Notes: generated from the letters alone by a model not told the origin. A stretch of DNA of 64,000 nt from Owenia fusiformis (GCA_903813345.2 CAIIXF020000009.1:22097759-22161758), one strand, 5' to 3'. Positions 33,765 to 47,889 are shown, counted from the first letter of the stretch. Program-made: numbers and translations.

Positions 33765-36700
33765 CTGAAAATGAAGACGCCAGTGTATGAACGAAGAGTA
33801 TATAAAAATGATGACAAACTGGTTTATCTCTTGAGATAAGATGCAGTCTATTTAGTGATGTCTGATGCACCATATTCAATTATACTATTTAGTATTTATT
33901 AAGTGACATATGATGCAACAATGCTTACCCTCCTCCTAAATATCATTTTGTAGACATTGTTGGCGAACATTGAGCTAGCAGAGAGAACGCTTGAATCCGC
34001 AGACGACATAACGGCTGCTGACACAGCACCCAAACCAACAAATGACACCCACGTGGGGCATAAGTATTGCAACACCAGGGGCAGGATCAGCTTGTTATCA
34101 TCTTCTGGGATACTTCCGTTGGTCAAGGACCAATTGCGACCATCGGTAAAGTAATCTGTTTTATTCCAGTCTAAAATGCGAGATTACATACTTTAAACTA
34201 TCAGAACCATGTACTTTTGTTCAGCTTAATTTTTGTGATACATGACTAAAGGAATTCGTATTTTCTAATTATGCACGGATGGATGGCCATAGTAGTCAAT
34301 CCGAGTTCATAAACATTTAGTTATGCATGATGGATCGTTCATTGTTGAGTAATAATGAACAGCACATATGTACTAGGCGATCTCGGTTTTGGAGAATTTA
34401 GCCATGATTGAATCTATCTCAAAGCACATCTGCAATTTTCACTCACACTGCTAATAAACCCATGATATCCCAAACTACGACATTCCCGGATGTGCATAAT
34501 GCACGGCCGTTCATTTTTGAAGAATTAAAGAACGGATATGCTGCACTCTGATTGGTTGAGAAACTCAATTAGAGTACGGTCATGTTTGAAGCGAATACAA
34601 ATAACCTGTAGAGTAGCCTACTGCTCCAATGAGTATTGCGGGGATCGTCATTATAAAACACCCGAAAGCTCCAACAAATGAAAGCATCTGTGCCCGGCCT
34701 GCCGATCTTGATGACAGAACCCTTTGGAAATATGCCTGAAAGCATTATATGAAGTCTCAATGCATCATAATTACAATATCAGTGAACGTTTAACCGTGAC
34801 CACGATCTCATTTACTGAAACTGTAAAGACTTACACTTTAGTAATATTCCTACCTGCCACGGTATCCCACCAAATATAAGCAATAGGGCGTAGTCTAGCC
34901 ATGTTCCAATGTCTTTCACCGCTATCGTTCCTACCCATCCTGCTGTGACTTCGCCTGGTAAAGCCGTTTGTGCAATAGGTGTCACTGCTTCGTGGGTCAT
35001 GGCAAATGGAACAGAAAGCCACTGAAAATCATTAAATCGACGTTTGATGTATTGAACTGGATCGGGTAGATTAATATGATTAAATTGGATTTATAATGAA
35101 TCAGTATTCACTCTGTATCTTCTTTTTCTTTGACTTAAAATGATCGTTTTTAATATTTTGTTTTTTTCTTCCAAGGTCAAAATAATTCGACTTGAACGCC
35201 TACTGGATATATAAAGCCATTTGTCTTTTTTTTTTATCTCAGCTTTTACGGAATACTTATTAAATTAAAAAATGAAACATTGTTCTCAGTTTGATTTTGT
35301 TACAAGTATGCACTAACCAGTCCGACAAATATACAAATGAGTTGTACAATATCTGTATACGCCACTGAATATAGTCCTCCAAGTAGTGTGTAGAAAACGG
35401 CTATACAAGCAGATACAATGATAGCTATCAGGTTATCAATGCCCATGACCACGGATAATGTTGCACCTAAAATATCACAAAGTCCATGGAAATGTATTAT
35501 TATTGATTGGATTTGGTAAATTGTTTATCACTTTAATGCCTGAGGTAATGTCATTTTCTGCATGCGACAGAGAGATGGATAAAAAATAATTGTAGCACTT
35601 TAGGGCAAAAATTCTATTTTGATGGAAATTTTTAAATTATATTCTTATTCCATTGACCAGTTCCCCTTTCTACTGTTCATTCTAACCCTGGGACAAATAA
35701 CATCATTCCTTGTTGCTCAGCTCTAAGGGTCCTTGTTTCTTAGCGCCCAGATCGATCATGTTAAAGTTTTTTTAGCCAAACTTAATGTCATGCATGTAAA
35801 TGCGATTAGAGGATGTCTGTCAATTTAACAAAGGTGTGATAGTTACCCAATGCTGATAGAATTGAAGCAGAGTAGAAAACCTCTGCCATTAGTGCAGGGA
35901 TGAAAAGAAATCCACCCATGACGTCACCATATTTCCTGGTAAATGGGTCAAGCATTGTGATATATCCTTGTTCCCTCATTGGTTTAGCGAAAAAGAAACC
36001 TCCAAGGGCGAGACTGATAGCATATCCAAATGGTGCTTGGGTCCATGCTAACCCGTTGAAGCATGTTGCTTCTGCTGTTCCATTGATATAACCCCCTCCT
36101 ACCCATGTAGCTGAAAATGACATCGTATGTTTCATAATGTTGTTGATTGTCGAAGAATGAGGTCCAAGAATAACTTATCATGTTAAAATTATGTTGTTAT
36201 TGCAATCTAGTATTTTCAGCGTAATTTGTATATTTTGAGAAGTCTACGCACTTTTTTCACCCGATTACTATTATTTACAGTTTTACATGTCCGAAAATCA
36301 GATGGAGGCGACCCAAACGAATTCATAAAACACGTTCTTATCGCTCGAATCAGATTTACTGACCACAGATGGAATATTTGACGATTCGGGACCTTCAACA
36401 AATATTTTGCGTTTTAGCATTAAACACTTACACTGACTTCATGACAATGTATCAATAGGGAGTTTAAGCTTGCAATGTTTTTTACAACCGTGAACGTGAA
36501 CGGAAAATTTTTAAGCGATGCATTTGTATGAGCGATCGGTAAATCCTTATTGGTTGGCGTTTCGATTATATGGAAGCTTAAACTCCCTAGTGTCGTCCCC
36601 AAAATGTGCAAACTAAAAACCGACTATTCTACTGTATAATCATATAATAGCAGAGGCTAAACGGCGCTACATGACCGAACCTTTAGAATTTAATATCGTC

Positions 36701-39700
36701 AATGTGACATTTGGAGTAGTTGATTTTATTCAATTTGATTCAAATACAGAATGACACACATTTTTCTTTGAGGGTCTATGAATGAAATTATGAAGTCTGA
36801 TAAATTCAATACATATTCAATTGATCAGCCTCTGGTATCACAGGCAGGAATCGAAACAATTGTCCGCTGTGACGGAGCATGCTATTTTTCATGAAAACAC
36901 TTTAGTAAACTCTCAATTTGTTTTTTAACTCATATGTTTCGTTATACTTAAGAAAATTACTTACTCCATGCAATGGATATACCATTTGTGGGTAACCTAC
37001 ACTTCTGTTTGATAGACTGTGGACTACTCTGATAATTGCAACTTCTACTTTTCATGGAAGGTCACACATTCCACATATTTCAAACAGTCTGTATGGTTAT
37101 GCTTGGCACTTTCTGGGTAGTTGGACTTCATGTAGGGGTGGCAGACGGCCCTCAGGCCAATTCATACCCCCACCCCAAGAAAACCTTGGGGGTACTTTAA
37201 TACCACCTGATAAAAAGAATACTAATGCATGTTATACATTCATAGTTTTATAGTAGGCAGGGCATACTATGGTTAGTCAGTGCCAAGAACGTCGAATCTC
37301 TAACTTATATGGTTACCATGGAAACAGTATTTATATCTCAAATCTTCTCAATTTGACCTCCTACAAAATATGTCCCTTAGCCCTCAAAGTGAAATATTTC
37401 CAAATTTGTTTGGATTTTGTGGCTATCACATTGTCAAAAGTTGTATAAATATGTACATATTCACACTAAAGCACTAAAAGTTGATATAATGCTCTAATAA
37501 ATCAATAATATTTATCAGATATAGTCACACACAACTACTTTAAAGGGAAAAGCGGGCGTGGCACTTTTTGGTACTTTTTGGTAGCGAAAAATACATATTA
37601 CACTAACAATAATTGACATTTATTATATATATTTATTATTATCGATATATTAAAAGAGGCTCACTTGGTTAGATCGGAGAATTAGCTGCATGTTAAAGCT
37701 GCCGCTTTGTTCAGTTTATAACAAAATTGATATTAAGCCCGAAACAGTAAGAAATATTAAGCAAATATTTCATTCTATGGAGGGCAATACCTGTTCATCT
37801 TTCAATGATTTTTGCAATATGCATTGCCCGTAGGGCAATGGTAATACATGTTGCAAAAATCATTGAAAGTGCAGTTGTCAGAATCCCCAGGCTGGCAATA
37901 CGCTGGGCAATACGTCTTTTAAATATGCCAATAATTCAGGGAGCTGTGAAATACGCTATGGTTTTTAGTCACATGGTACTGAATTAGCCAATCAAATCAC
38001 ACGATTTATAGCACTGATGTAATAATTAGTGCTACTTCCATGAACACCCATTTTGTAGAATAAGATTCTGATTCTCGTATTTGGTATATATATGAATTAG
38101 ATAAAAAAATCCAGTCGAACATATTGTTGAGCATCAAACAAAGGTACAAGCTATATATCATTTCTCAAAATGGCCACTTTACTGAAGAAATTGTCAAAAT
38201 ATTATATTTATCAAGTTTTAATGTATTTACATTTAAATATAGCTGTCTTAATAAGTACACATGATGAAAATACAGGCACAAACAAAACGCATACTTTCTG
38301 AAACCCTGCGTTTGGATATTGATAAATTGAATGATATTGGCTAAAAACTTCTGTCAGAATTGAAACAATATTTCCCCAAGAAAAGTCAACATTTCAAAAC
38401 AACAGCAATAGCTAGAACCATCCTATTTAGATGCTTACTTGACAGTATTAGAGAATTGCGGAAGCCTGACAGAGAATCATCGCAGAGGTAGAAAGATTTG
38501 ATAAAGAAAATGGAGTTTTAGTGTGGGAGGGGGTTGGGCGTGTAATTGTATACTTGTTTATAAAATTGATAAACTTGATAAAATGACATATTTTAGACAA
38601 GGATAGGCATTTGCCATCATAAAATATGAGAGATAATGACTCATAAACTTAAACTATGGAGATTTGGGGTAGTAATATGGAACATACAGTATATGGAAAC
38701 TGTAACCTTATAAGATCTTGTCCAATTGCTCAGATGCGAGTAGGTAGTTACCAGTTTCGCCACCAGGTGGCTGATTCGGGGGAAATGGCAGGGTATTACA
38801 AAATTCCCTTGAACTTGAATATTCATCAGTTTTAGTGATTCACTTTTCATATTACCCATATGTATGTGATAGTTATACAAATTAAAATATGTCCAGTAAA
38901 AGAAAATATTATCTGCCCAACACAAGAAAAGATATTTCACTTTTTGTGGTTTTACAACAAGGGGTCTATGGGGAATCTCCCCGACCTAGAAGTCACATTT
39001 TCAAAGAAAATTAAATTTTCAAAGTTGATGAACTCTTTTCAAAACCACATTTCTAGATGTAACTTTACATGTAGATTCCAAATATGACATCGGGTTGACT
39101 AAATTTTTAATGACGTAAATCAAGATTATTTCTACTCACATCTAGGATATTTCAGTCATACCTGATTATAAAGGACCATTGATGTTACAGCATCAGGGCA
39201 TATTACGTATAATATTAAATCATGACCATCATTTCTACTGTGCCAAAATCATTCAACCAATTTTAAAATGGAATACGAGAACAAGATTTCTTATTTTAGG
39301 TTACAGTGCTGGTATATATTAATTGATCAGTCGTTTAACTGGCATATTTTCTTGAATTTTAACATTTAATGTCCCAAACTCCCACAAACTGCAGAAAAGT
39401 ATACCCCATAAATCATATTTACCAAAATTAGTGTCTCCAAGGCTTCACACCAGCGTGCATAATGCATTTGTCACGAGTTTGAGCTGAAATTTCGCCAAAA
39501 TGAAGTAGGCTAAGGGTAGTCTCTGCCAGGTTTGTTTATTGTGGTAAGCTTGTGAGTGCTCAGAAGCAAATAATTCATGTGCGCAAAATAATCAAATAAT
39601 CTGATTGGTCTAAACTTTGCTGCACATGCGCACAATGTGTGCCATGTTTTTTCTAGTGATTTCGTTTCGTTTCATGCAGTTTGCGTTTCAGTGTAACTTC

Positions 39701-42700
39701 CGCAAAAATGGCGGACCATGGACAGAATTAAGAGATAAAATCACTTCGAAATTTCAAGAGAACTTTTTACCTATATAGCAAAACTTTTGTTTTATTTGTG
39801 CATTCTATCTATCAGATAAGAGTTTCAGGGGTATGTAGGCAAATTCATTTTGGTAAGAACACTCTGTTTAGTTTGAAAACGCACCCTTTATTATTATATA
39901 TCAGCACTGTATATTCATGTGTCTAATACATAATATTTGATATTAAACATATTTTCTTTTATTGTTTTACCCTTAGGAAAAATGTTATGGGTATTACCCA
40001 TAGTGTTATCCATAATAATGGTAATTCATTAGGTCATTTATGGTTTATATGAACATAACCCATAATGTTACCCATAGTGTTACCCATAACCAATAGTTAT
40101 GGTTAAAACTTACATGTTATAACAATGATATACTCATAATTTAATATAAGTAGATGTTATGGGCTAAGCATGTGTAGGTTATTGGCAAATTATGTGTCCC
40201 CATAACATACACATAAATTCCAAATAAAACACACATAACTTGCACATTACCAATACATAATGGCATAATGTAAATCATTATTTACCCATTATTACCCATT
40301 ATACGTCATAACCAAAAACTTAGGTTGGATACAGCATCAATTACACTTAAGTCATGGGTACTTGGGGGCTATGGGTAACAATATGGGCAGTTATGTGAAA
40401 CCTATGAGTTACCCATAACATTTTTCCTAAGGGTATACACTAAACAGATTTGTCTAGATATTATTTTAAGTTTTAACATAACAAAACACTTTCCATGTTG
40501 AAGGAATCACTGAAGGTACATCATTTCAGAAATGTGTAAATTGCTTATATTTCTTTATTTTGTGAAATACTAAAAGGAGTTATACCCGAACCTTGTTAAC
40601 CATGAGTCAATGAATGCATCATATAATATCTGCAAAATGATGCACTATGCAATTCATACATGGAATAATATATTTTGCCATATTGGAATCAAGTATTATC
40701 TTTAATCCATTGGATAGATCATGCATTACCTGATGTTGATGTATTGATAATAGAATCAGTTAGTCAATTGTAAGACACCATTTATCCGAGAAAATAAGAA
40801 ATCTTAGTTAATATGTATTAAGGCAGGGCATAACATTTCACCTATCATTTATTCATGTTTAAATACTACATCTATAGTTCCAGTGTCATTTAAGCCTGAT
40901 TTGGTGCAAATGTCAAAGCATAACGTCAACTCTAAAGTAGTTTAATTCAATGAAAATTAAAAATATCAAAATCGACAATTACTGTCCGCCATTTTAGATG
41001 CGAAGGTTACGACCGTTACCTTCGCTCTGTTACAAATTTTCATTGCCCTCTGTTTGTAACCCCTCCCTCCTTCTCTATTAAGGCAATGAATATGAAGATG
41101 ATTCAGAGGTAATATGAGAGATACTAGTGAAGGGTTGTTTTATGATAAATGAGTTCAAATAACTTAATACAAGTCATAACTGTTACTAGTATGCAAATCA
41201 CACCAGCATGAGATAACATCATACTCAAAGGATGGAAAGGTCCATTACTTTTCAATTGCATGAAATGGCTCTAACCCTGACAAATATATTAATCAATTTT
41301 AACTCTTGATCAATGAAACTATTCATATTCTAGGTATAAGTCAATGAATACGACTTTGACAAACTAAAAAGACTAAGGATCTCTAGGACTTAAAAGTTAA
41401 TTTGACCATTGATGACCTATGATAGGGAAGAGTCATGATAACACTTATATAAAATATCTAAAGTATCTAATAATGATAATGAACATACTACAATGTTACA
41501 AAATGTTAGTAGATGCTAATTGAATGTCAATTGTTGTTAGTGTAATATGTGTTTTTCATTTAATACTGCAACAATTACACAAGTACCAAAAAGTGCCACG
41601 CCCATTTTCCCCTAAAAGCAGTTGTGTGTGACTACATTTGATAAATATTATTAATTTATGAGATCATTATATAACGATTTTAGTGCTTTAGTGTGAATAC
41701 ATACAAAGTAGCAGCCACAAAATCCAAACAGATTTGCAAATATTTCACTTTGAGAACTTAAGGACACATTTGGGACGGGGTCAAATTGAGAAGATTGTGA
41801 GATAAAAATACTGTTTCCATGGTAACCATTTAAGTCAGAGATTGGAAGTTTCTGTCACTGACTAACCATGGCATGCCCTACCCACTATAAAACGATGAAT
41901 ATCTGATATGCATTAGTATTCTTTTTATTGGGTGGTATTAAAGTACCCCCAAGGTTTTGTTGGGGTAGGGGTATAAATTGGCCTAAGGGCCTTCTGCCAC
42001 TCCTACATAAAGTCCAACTACCCAGAGAGTGTCCAGCATAATCATACAGATTGTTTGAAATATGTTGGAATGTGTGACCTTCCATGAAAAGTAGGATGCA
42101 TTTCTAGAGCACTTCTACAGAATAGTCCACAGTCTATGAAGTCCAATAACGATCGGAGTAAATGCTATTGAAAACGACGTCAGAGTATGATACGCTAAAA
42201 TGAACCATTTCTTTTTAATGGTATGATAAAGTGTCATGGATATATTTACACATGTTTTCAGCATAACACTGACGGTACTCATGAGATCTGGATGTATTTG
42301 GTATTTTTAATTTTTTCAAAAATATAATGTTTAATTTTCTTGTCCGCTGCAACGGAGCAGCTTCAAATCTGATATACATTGATTTATAAAATATATTTTA
42401 CAACAACACTCTAGAGGAATACTAAGGAAAGAGGTTTGACACGTTTTCTCATCTAAAGTGTAGTTCAAGATAAATAATGAAACCTCAATTCTGAATTTCT
42501 TAACGTAGTTCACATTTGAAACTGCTCCGTCAAGGCGGACAAAAAAATTAAACATTAATTTTTATGAAAAAATAAAATTAAAAAAGAACCACTACATCCA
42601 GATCTTATTAATACCTTATCTTTTCCAATTTAACATGGGTTCCTTTGATTGTAATGTGCTTTCCAAAAATGGATGAAGACTTTTAAAAAGAATTGGCGGA

Positions 42701-45700
42701 CTTGAAGTGTCGATTTTCATCGAATTAGACTACTTTATAGTTGACCTAATGCTTTGATATTTGAACTAAATCCGACTTATATGACATGGAAACTCTGGAG
42801 TATAATCATTTGTTCATATATCATGCGTGTGCGCCACAGTTCGACGTTATCTTTCATCGCTTAAGGGGCGGTAACTTGGATTTTGGTTTTACAGATGATA
42901 AGACAACTGATAATCGGTGATGCGGTTACGTTATGAGAGTTTATTATGGAGAGCTAAACATGTCCAGTTACCGCGTATTGAAATCTAACATGACCGTTAC
43001 CGCATCTTACATTTCCAATTTCCAAGATATCGTTGAACTGTGGCCTTTTCGCATGTTATATGAACAAATTATCATACTCCAGTGTTTCCATGTCATATAA
43101 GTAGGATTTAGATCAAATATCAAAGCATTACGTCAACTATAAAGTAGTTTAATTCGATGGAAACTGAAAATATCGAAATCGGCACTTCCCGTGCGCCATC
43201 TTTGATGCGAAGGTGACGGCCGTTACCTTCGCTTGATACTGACCAGTGAAACATTCATTGAATTAAAAATAGATTTACCACAAGATGCACTCAACTGGAT
43301 TCTATAAATGTATGTATTTGTTGTAGTTAAGAAAGTGTACAGTGTATTTGTTAATAAAACCGGATATGTTTATGTGGCCGTCTCCCTTTTCAGGGTCGGT
43401 AGTGAGCTGAGGCCAGGTGAAAAAGGGTCGGAGGTCCTATCAAATTATGGTCCTACTTTCCATTGATTTATATGGTGACCTAAATACAACTCTTTCCCTT
43501 ATTATCGTATCCACAATCAGGGCCAGTAAGAGCCTTTAAGAAAGGGGACCATAATCCCCAGGGGACCATTATTTCTTTTACACCGGGTATACAGTCATTA
43601 ATAAAAAATCAGTCTTATTCTTATTCAATGTAAGTAATATAAGTTAATAGTAATATTAATATACATGTATACACCACGCATTACCAACTCAGTACACTAG
43701 GGGACTTTTTAAAAAATTTTAACGTATTCCTGGGCCTCAAGTAGTGAGCTAAATATTCTGGATCAAATCGTCATTAGTGATACCCACAGTGCGCCGATTC
43801 ATAATAAATTCCAATATAATACTCAAAATATATGAGTAATGGTGAAGGCCAACGTAGTTTAGATGCATCTTATTAGATTGATCAAGTTCTAGCTTTGGAG
43901 TGTTTTTTATAATAATGCGTGCACGGTGATAAAGCATACATAATTTCAGATTAGTCAATTACGTCAATATTTCATTATCAAAAGCAAGAAAACATTTTGA
44001 CCCCCGCCGTTTGGGCATACGAGAAAATGGTATTGCGATGTGCATTATCTCCAAAACGGACACACAATTTCTTCATTTTTTATATTGTTATTGTCTTTTT
44101 TTGTGGACGCTGTTCGACGGAGGTCGGCGTCTGTAACAAAGTGAAGGTGTCATTTTGTTAGTGAGGAAATAGACTAGGAGTTCACATCTATATCTGTCCT
44201 TTGGTAACTGACCTTCCATTGACTTTCAGAAAATTCCTTGGGCCCTAGAGAGATTGCTTGCATTAATGATTATCTAGAGTTTATTCAAATTATTTGTCAA
44301 AGGAATGGTATCGATATGGTGTACTGAATTCAACAATGTTTTCCTCTTAAACCTATTATTGAAAACATAATGTAAAAACACGGACCTTTATGTAATTTTG
44401 ACTGATTGACAACAATTGAATGTGAAAATTATTGATACATATTTTCTATAAGTGATTTTGTTAACATTCTCTTTGTTTTTTTAGTGCGATTGTTTTTTGT
44501 TCCTTTTTATCAATTCTTGATAATGAAATAAAATATCTTTCTGAAGCTTGTTTGAACAAAATAGCATATATAACATTTTCTCAGACCGCTCAATATTGCA
44601 GTTATACAACGGAAATTTTGGTTGATTTTATAAAAAAACGTATTCAAAAATTAAAACAAAAAAAAACAAAAATAGATAAAAAAAATTAAGATAAAACCTT
44701 TTATTTCAATACTAAGATACTTTTTAAAATCAACCAAACTTTCTTTTGTACAATTACAATATCGAGAGACCTATACACGTAGTGTTTATGTCATTTTGTT
44801 CCAAGCAATGAGGTTTGGATAGATATTTCATTTCATTCCGAACATATGATACCAAGAACAAAAGACGTGTCTGATGTGTTTTCTAAAACAATATAGAGAA
44901 GAGTAAATATATTAATTTCAAATCATATTGTTACCATGCAAAAGATGACCATTAAATTGACAATGTGTAGAATTTTCAGAACTTTTTGATTAACCTTTTG
45001 AACGTGTGTTCAAAAAGTGCACCATATCGACACCCATCCTTTCGAGACATGTAATTCTCATACAAGTGTGGGAGCAAAAGTCCAAATAAGAGGTCCCGTT
45101 TCCTTTTTAGAGGCGAGCTAAGCGACATATGTTTTCATGAACTAAAATTGATACTTATCAAGAAAAATGATGTTGTCAATTCTGATTCCGCGACGGCGTT
45201 GCTATGGTAACCAAGTAGATATGCCACACCCACTTTTAGATGCTCTTTTCAGTGTTTGGCCTCTATTTCCGCCATTATTGCTCAGATTTTGATGAAATTT
45301 ACACAAAATGGAAGGTAATAGATAATGCAATCAGGAGATATTAAGTTGGCAATTCTGAATCCGTAACAGCGTTGCTTTGGTAACAAAGAAAATATCCCAC
45401 ACCCACTTTTAGGGGCTCTTTTCAGTGTTTGGTCCCTATCTTCGTCAATATTGCTCAGATTTAGGAAATTTGTACCAAATGGAAATAGGAATCAAACAAG
45501 TTATAAAATATGCAAATAAGGTGATTTGCATATTAATTATGACGTCATAACCGTTTGTTCTTGCATATTTTATTTTAATCATGATGTATAAATCTGGGAA
45601 GTCATTGTCTTTAAAATGGTCAGTAATGCTTTTAAGTAGTTAATTAATTATAGTTTATTTCGTTGAGTTGAGTTTATTAGTAAATTTCATGCATACATGT

Positions 45701-47889
45701 ATGGTCATAAAAAATTGAAAAATGTAATGAATATATCCAAATCAAGCTGTTGCTATGGTAACAGTATGTTGCAAAACTATCTGCTGTAAAGATAATTCTT
45801 TGGGAAATGTTACATTTTGACCAGTTGACTGGCATGTATTCCTTCTAAAATTTGATGGCAGAAAATATCTGAATAACGATAGAAAATTACCTAATTTGGA
45901 TTGTGTTATATTATGATGTCATAATGGCAATTATTGATCAGGGGCACAGCCAGCTTTCAATCAGGGGGTGGCGATCTCGGCATAAGCAACTCAAAAAATG
46001 TTAAATTTGTCTTGAATTTTACAAAAATTCCTTCAAAACTGAGCTGGAAGCTTCGAGTCAAAAGCATTTTACAGCTTCTTCTCTCCAATGGTTCTATTTT
46101 TATCTGGTGTGTATGAACTTTTCATCATATGGAAACTAAAGAATCAGACGACAATGCATGGGGAATGTAGATTGACAGACTGGCATACCTGTTATGGTAT
46201 GACTATCATAGCTGTTTTCGTGATTATTTTCTTGAAATAAGGTAGAATTGCTCAAGATGATTCCAAATTGGTACCTTGTCCTTTGACATTCACCATAAAA
46301 GTAGGTCAAAGCTGAAAACTATGATTGATTTTCATTCTAATTCTTTACACATATAAAGTATGATCAAGAAATATTATCGGCAATTCTGAATCTGTGAGGC
46401 CGTTGCTATGGTAACCAAGTAGATATGCCACGCCCATTTTTAGGGGCTCTTCTCAGTGTTTGGCCCCAATCACCAACATTAATATTATTATTGCTTAGAT
46501 TTTGATGAAATAATATGCCATCCCAACTGTTCAGGGCTTTTCCCAAATTTTGCTTCTATCTTTGTCACGATTACAGCTTGAGTGTATATGAAATGTTACG
46601 CGGTAAACAAAATACAAAAATATGTCATATTCCACAACGAATATGGCATATTCACCTGCGGTGTATGACAGATTCACCTGCGGTATATGGCATACACACT
46701 AACCAATGAGAACGTGATACGGAAGTACGCAATTGCCAATTGCATCGATTGAATGAGCAAGTAAAACGTTATTAATTATTATAATGATTTCAAAACCAAA
46801 AGCATATCTGAAATCAGGGGCTTCCATACTTCATACTTGTAAAGAAATGGAATCAATCATAGTTTTCAGCTTTGACCTCATTTTATGGTGAATGTCAAAG
46901 GACAAGGTTCCAATTTGGAATCATTTTGAGCAATTTTACCTTATTTCAAGAGATAATCACAAGAAGCAGCTATGATACCATAACAGGTACTGTACTCCTG
47001 GTATTTTACACCTGCGATTTAGTTTCGTGCTTGGTAAAATCGCGAAAATTAATCTTTGCGAAATTGTCAATTAAATCCCAGAGATTTGTGAAATTTATTA
47101 TTACATTTTGTGTTTTGTAAAATGTTTGTCAAGTGTTTTATTTTATTTTATCCATTACCTTCCATTTGGTGAGAATTTCATCTAAATCTGAGCAATAATT
47201 ACAGAGATAGGGGCCATACACTGAAAAGAGCCCCTAAAAGTGGGCGTGGCATATTTACTTGGTTACCATAGCAACGCCGTCGCGGATTCAGAATTTTTCT
47301 TGGTAAGTATCAGGTCCCATACTACCGGGCGTTTCGTTTGAACAAACATTTTGAAAGACTAGAAAACTAGAAAGTGTTTTTTGTGTTATATTGCCTGAAC
47401 AGACAAATAAAGTTCAAGTTGACAAAAATAAGTTAAATAGGTTTTAGAATAAACATTTCTTTCAATTGAGACCCCGTGGTACAAATATTATGTTTACGTA
47501 AAATAAAATGCAAAACAAGTGAACGAGCAACACATTTTGGATAAATTTCAAACAATATTTTCCCAGGTCATCTTTGTTTCCATTTTCTGTCATATTTTTT
47601 CTGAATATTCTGAAATCAATGTATCCAATTTGATGGGGCAGGGAATAATTGGTATTTATATGTATACAAATGGCTACTTCAAAAGACACATGATCTTATT
47701 GTAGTCTTGCCTACCTGTTATTGTAAAGATTCCCACGACCACCCCGATGTCCCTTTTAGCCACAATGACATCCTCGCTGTTAGCCTCTTTGCCAAACTGT
47801 TTGGCTTTGCGTCCCACTATTAGCCCGATCACCAGTATGATGAGATAGAAAATAATGATGGCGGCCACTCCCCACCAGTTGATCACCAT
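33201..47889 (-). CDS. SLC5A7-like high-affinity choline transporter, gene B (complete, 7 coding exons)
   Basis: Sodium-coupled plasma-membrane transporter of the SLC5 family. The closest recognisable member is CHT1 (SLC5A7), which takes up choline for acetylcholine synthesis. The exons are 47715-47889, 35847-36110, 35318-35466, 34854-35021, 34606-34735, 33929-34170 and 33201-33764. They join at GT-AG sites in consistent phase to 564 codons (563 residues plus stop), close to the usual length of about 580. Family signatures include [67 protein letters not shown] and FPQLL. Sequons at N298, N308 and N313 lie where CHT1 has a glycosylated loop. One oddity is YDLFSL near residues 408-413, where gene C and the family have YGLW. 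The substrate could differ from choline. Confidence 0.92.
33929..34170 (-). CDS. Gene B coding exon 6
   Basis: Encodes DWNKTDYF to MIFRRR. It has three N-glycosylation sequons, then the highly conserved [21 protein letters not shown] segment that contributes to sodium binding in SLC5 proteins. Donor GTAAGC. Confidence 0.93.
34606..34735 (-). CDS. Gene B coding exon 5
   Basis: 43 codons plus one base, from AYFQRVLSS to [10 protein letters not shown]. The 3' end CTACTCTACAG followed by the donor GTTATT is nearly the same as the sequence repeated in the minisatellite of gene C. Confidence 0.9.
34854..35021 (-). CDS. Gene B coding exon 4
   Basis: 56 codons in phase 0, from [13 protein letters not shown] to [10 protein letters not shown]. 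The variable middle is an extracellular loop in relatives. Donor GTAGGA, acceptor TTTTCAG. Confidence 0.9.
35318..35466 (-). CDS. Gene B coding exon 3
   Basis: Starts after ATTTTAG. It encodes about 50 residues ending [13 protein letters not shown], with the family's [11 protein letters not shown]. It ends in phase 0 before GTTAGT. Confidence 0.9.
35847..36110 (-). CDS. Gene B coding exon 2
   Basis: Follows TTTTCAG. It encodes the second and third membrane segments with [42 protein letters not shown] and [14 protein letters not shown]. It ends in phase 1 before GTAACT. Confidence 0.92.
38640..39075. repeat. Dispersed repeat, inverted relative of 30360-30800
   Basis: Shares diverged sequence such as ACACAAGAAAAGATAT, GTAGGTAGTTACCA and TTTTCAAAG-type words in opposite orientation with the region 3' of genes B and C. 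The family is unknown. Confidence 0.5.
39970..40433. mobile_element. MITE with ends CCCTTAGGAAAAATGTTATG
   Basis: Inverted ends of about 25 bases are flanked by TA (39968-39969 and 40434-40435), giving a 464-bp element. The interior is rich in TTACCCATAA and its reverse. A TA target fits a Tc1/mariner-type or pogo-type MITE. Confidence 0.8.
40895..41035. repeat. Partial copy of the 42696-43196 foldback
   Basis: Contains TAAAGTAGTTTAATTC and the hairpin GCGAAGGT...ACCTTCGC as at 43110-43235, in direct orientation. Confidence 0.55.
42326..42556. mobile_element. Small MITE with TGTCCGC...ACGGAGCAG ends
   Basis: Inverted ends share GTTTAATTTT, TTGTCCGC and CGGAGCAG. It is about 230 bases long and has no coding capacity. 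Confidence 0.65.
42696..43196. mobile_element. Foldback element with about 125-bp arms
   Basis: The left arm (42696-42820) and right arm (about 43065-43196) are inverted copies sharing ACTACTTTATAGTTGAC and CCATGTCATATAAG-like sequence. The right arm is followed by a hairpin GCGAAGGT...ACCTTCGC (43207-43232). Confidence 0.65.
45149..47312. mobile_element. Foldback element in intron 1 of gene B
   Basis: Paralogous copy of the element at 1881-4182, with the same ends. It is shorter by one internal deletion and a trimmed right arm. Confidence 0.7.
47715..47889 (-). CDS. Gene B coding exon 1
   Basis: Encodes residues 1-58 plus one base. It has the start MVINWWG, a first membrane segment and the RDIG motif, and ends ACAG then GTAGGC (phase 1). 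Intron 1 is about 11.6 kb. Confidence 0.9.

Larger units (their letters stand above)
37009..42144. mobile_element. Inverted-repeat element with about 570-bp arms
   Basis: The left arm (37009-37600) and right arm (41582-42144) are imperfect inverted copies. They share AGACTGTGGACTA, TACTTTTCATGGAAGGTCACACATTCC-like sequence and GCCACGCCC near the inner ends. The interior has no transposase and contains a younger MITE. Target duplication is not clear. Confidence 0.6.
36111..47714 (-). other. Intron 1 of gene B
   Basis: A large transposon-filled intron. It contains the inverted-repeat element at 37009-42144, smaller elements at 39970-40433, 42326-42556 and 42696-43196, and the duplicated foldback at 45149-47312. 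No exon of another gene was found. Confidence 0.75.

Noticed and set aside
4626-36110. Gene A exon 1 joined to exon 2 at 36 kb
   Set aside because: On the minus strand exon 2 would be upstream of exon 1. The exon 1 at 47.7 kb is the correct partner.
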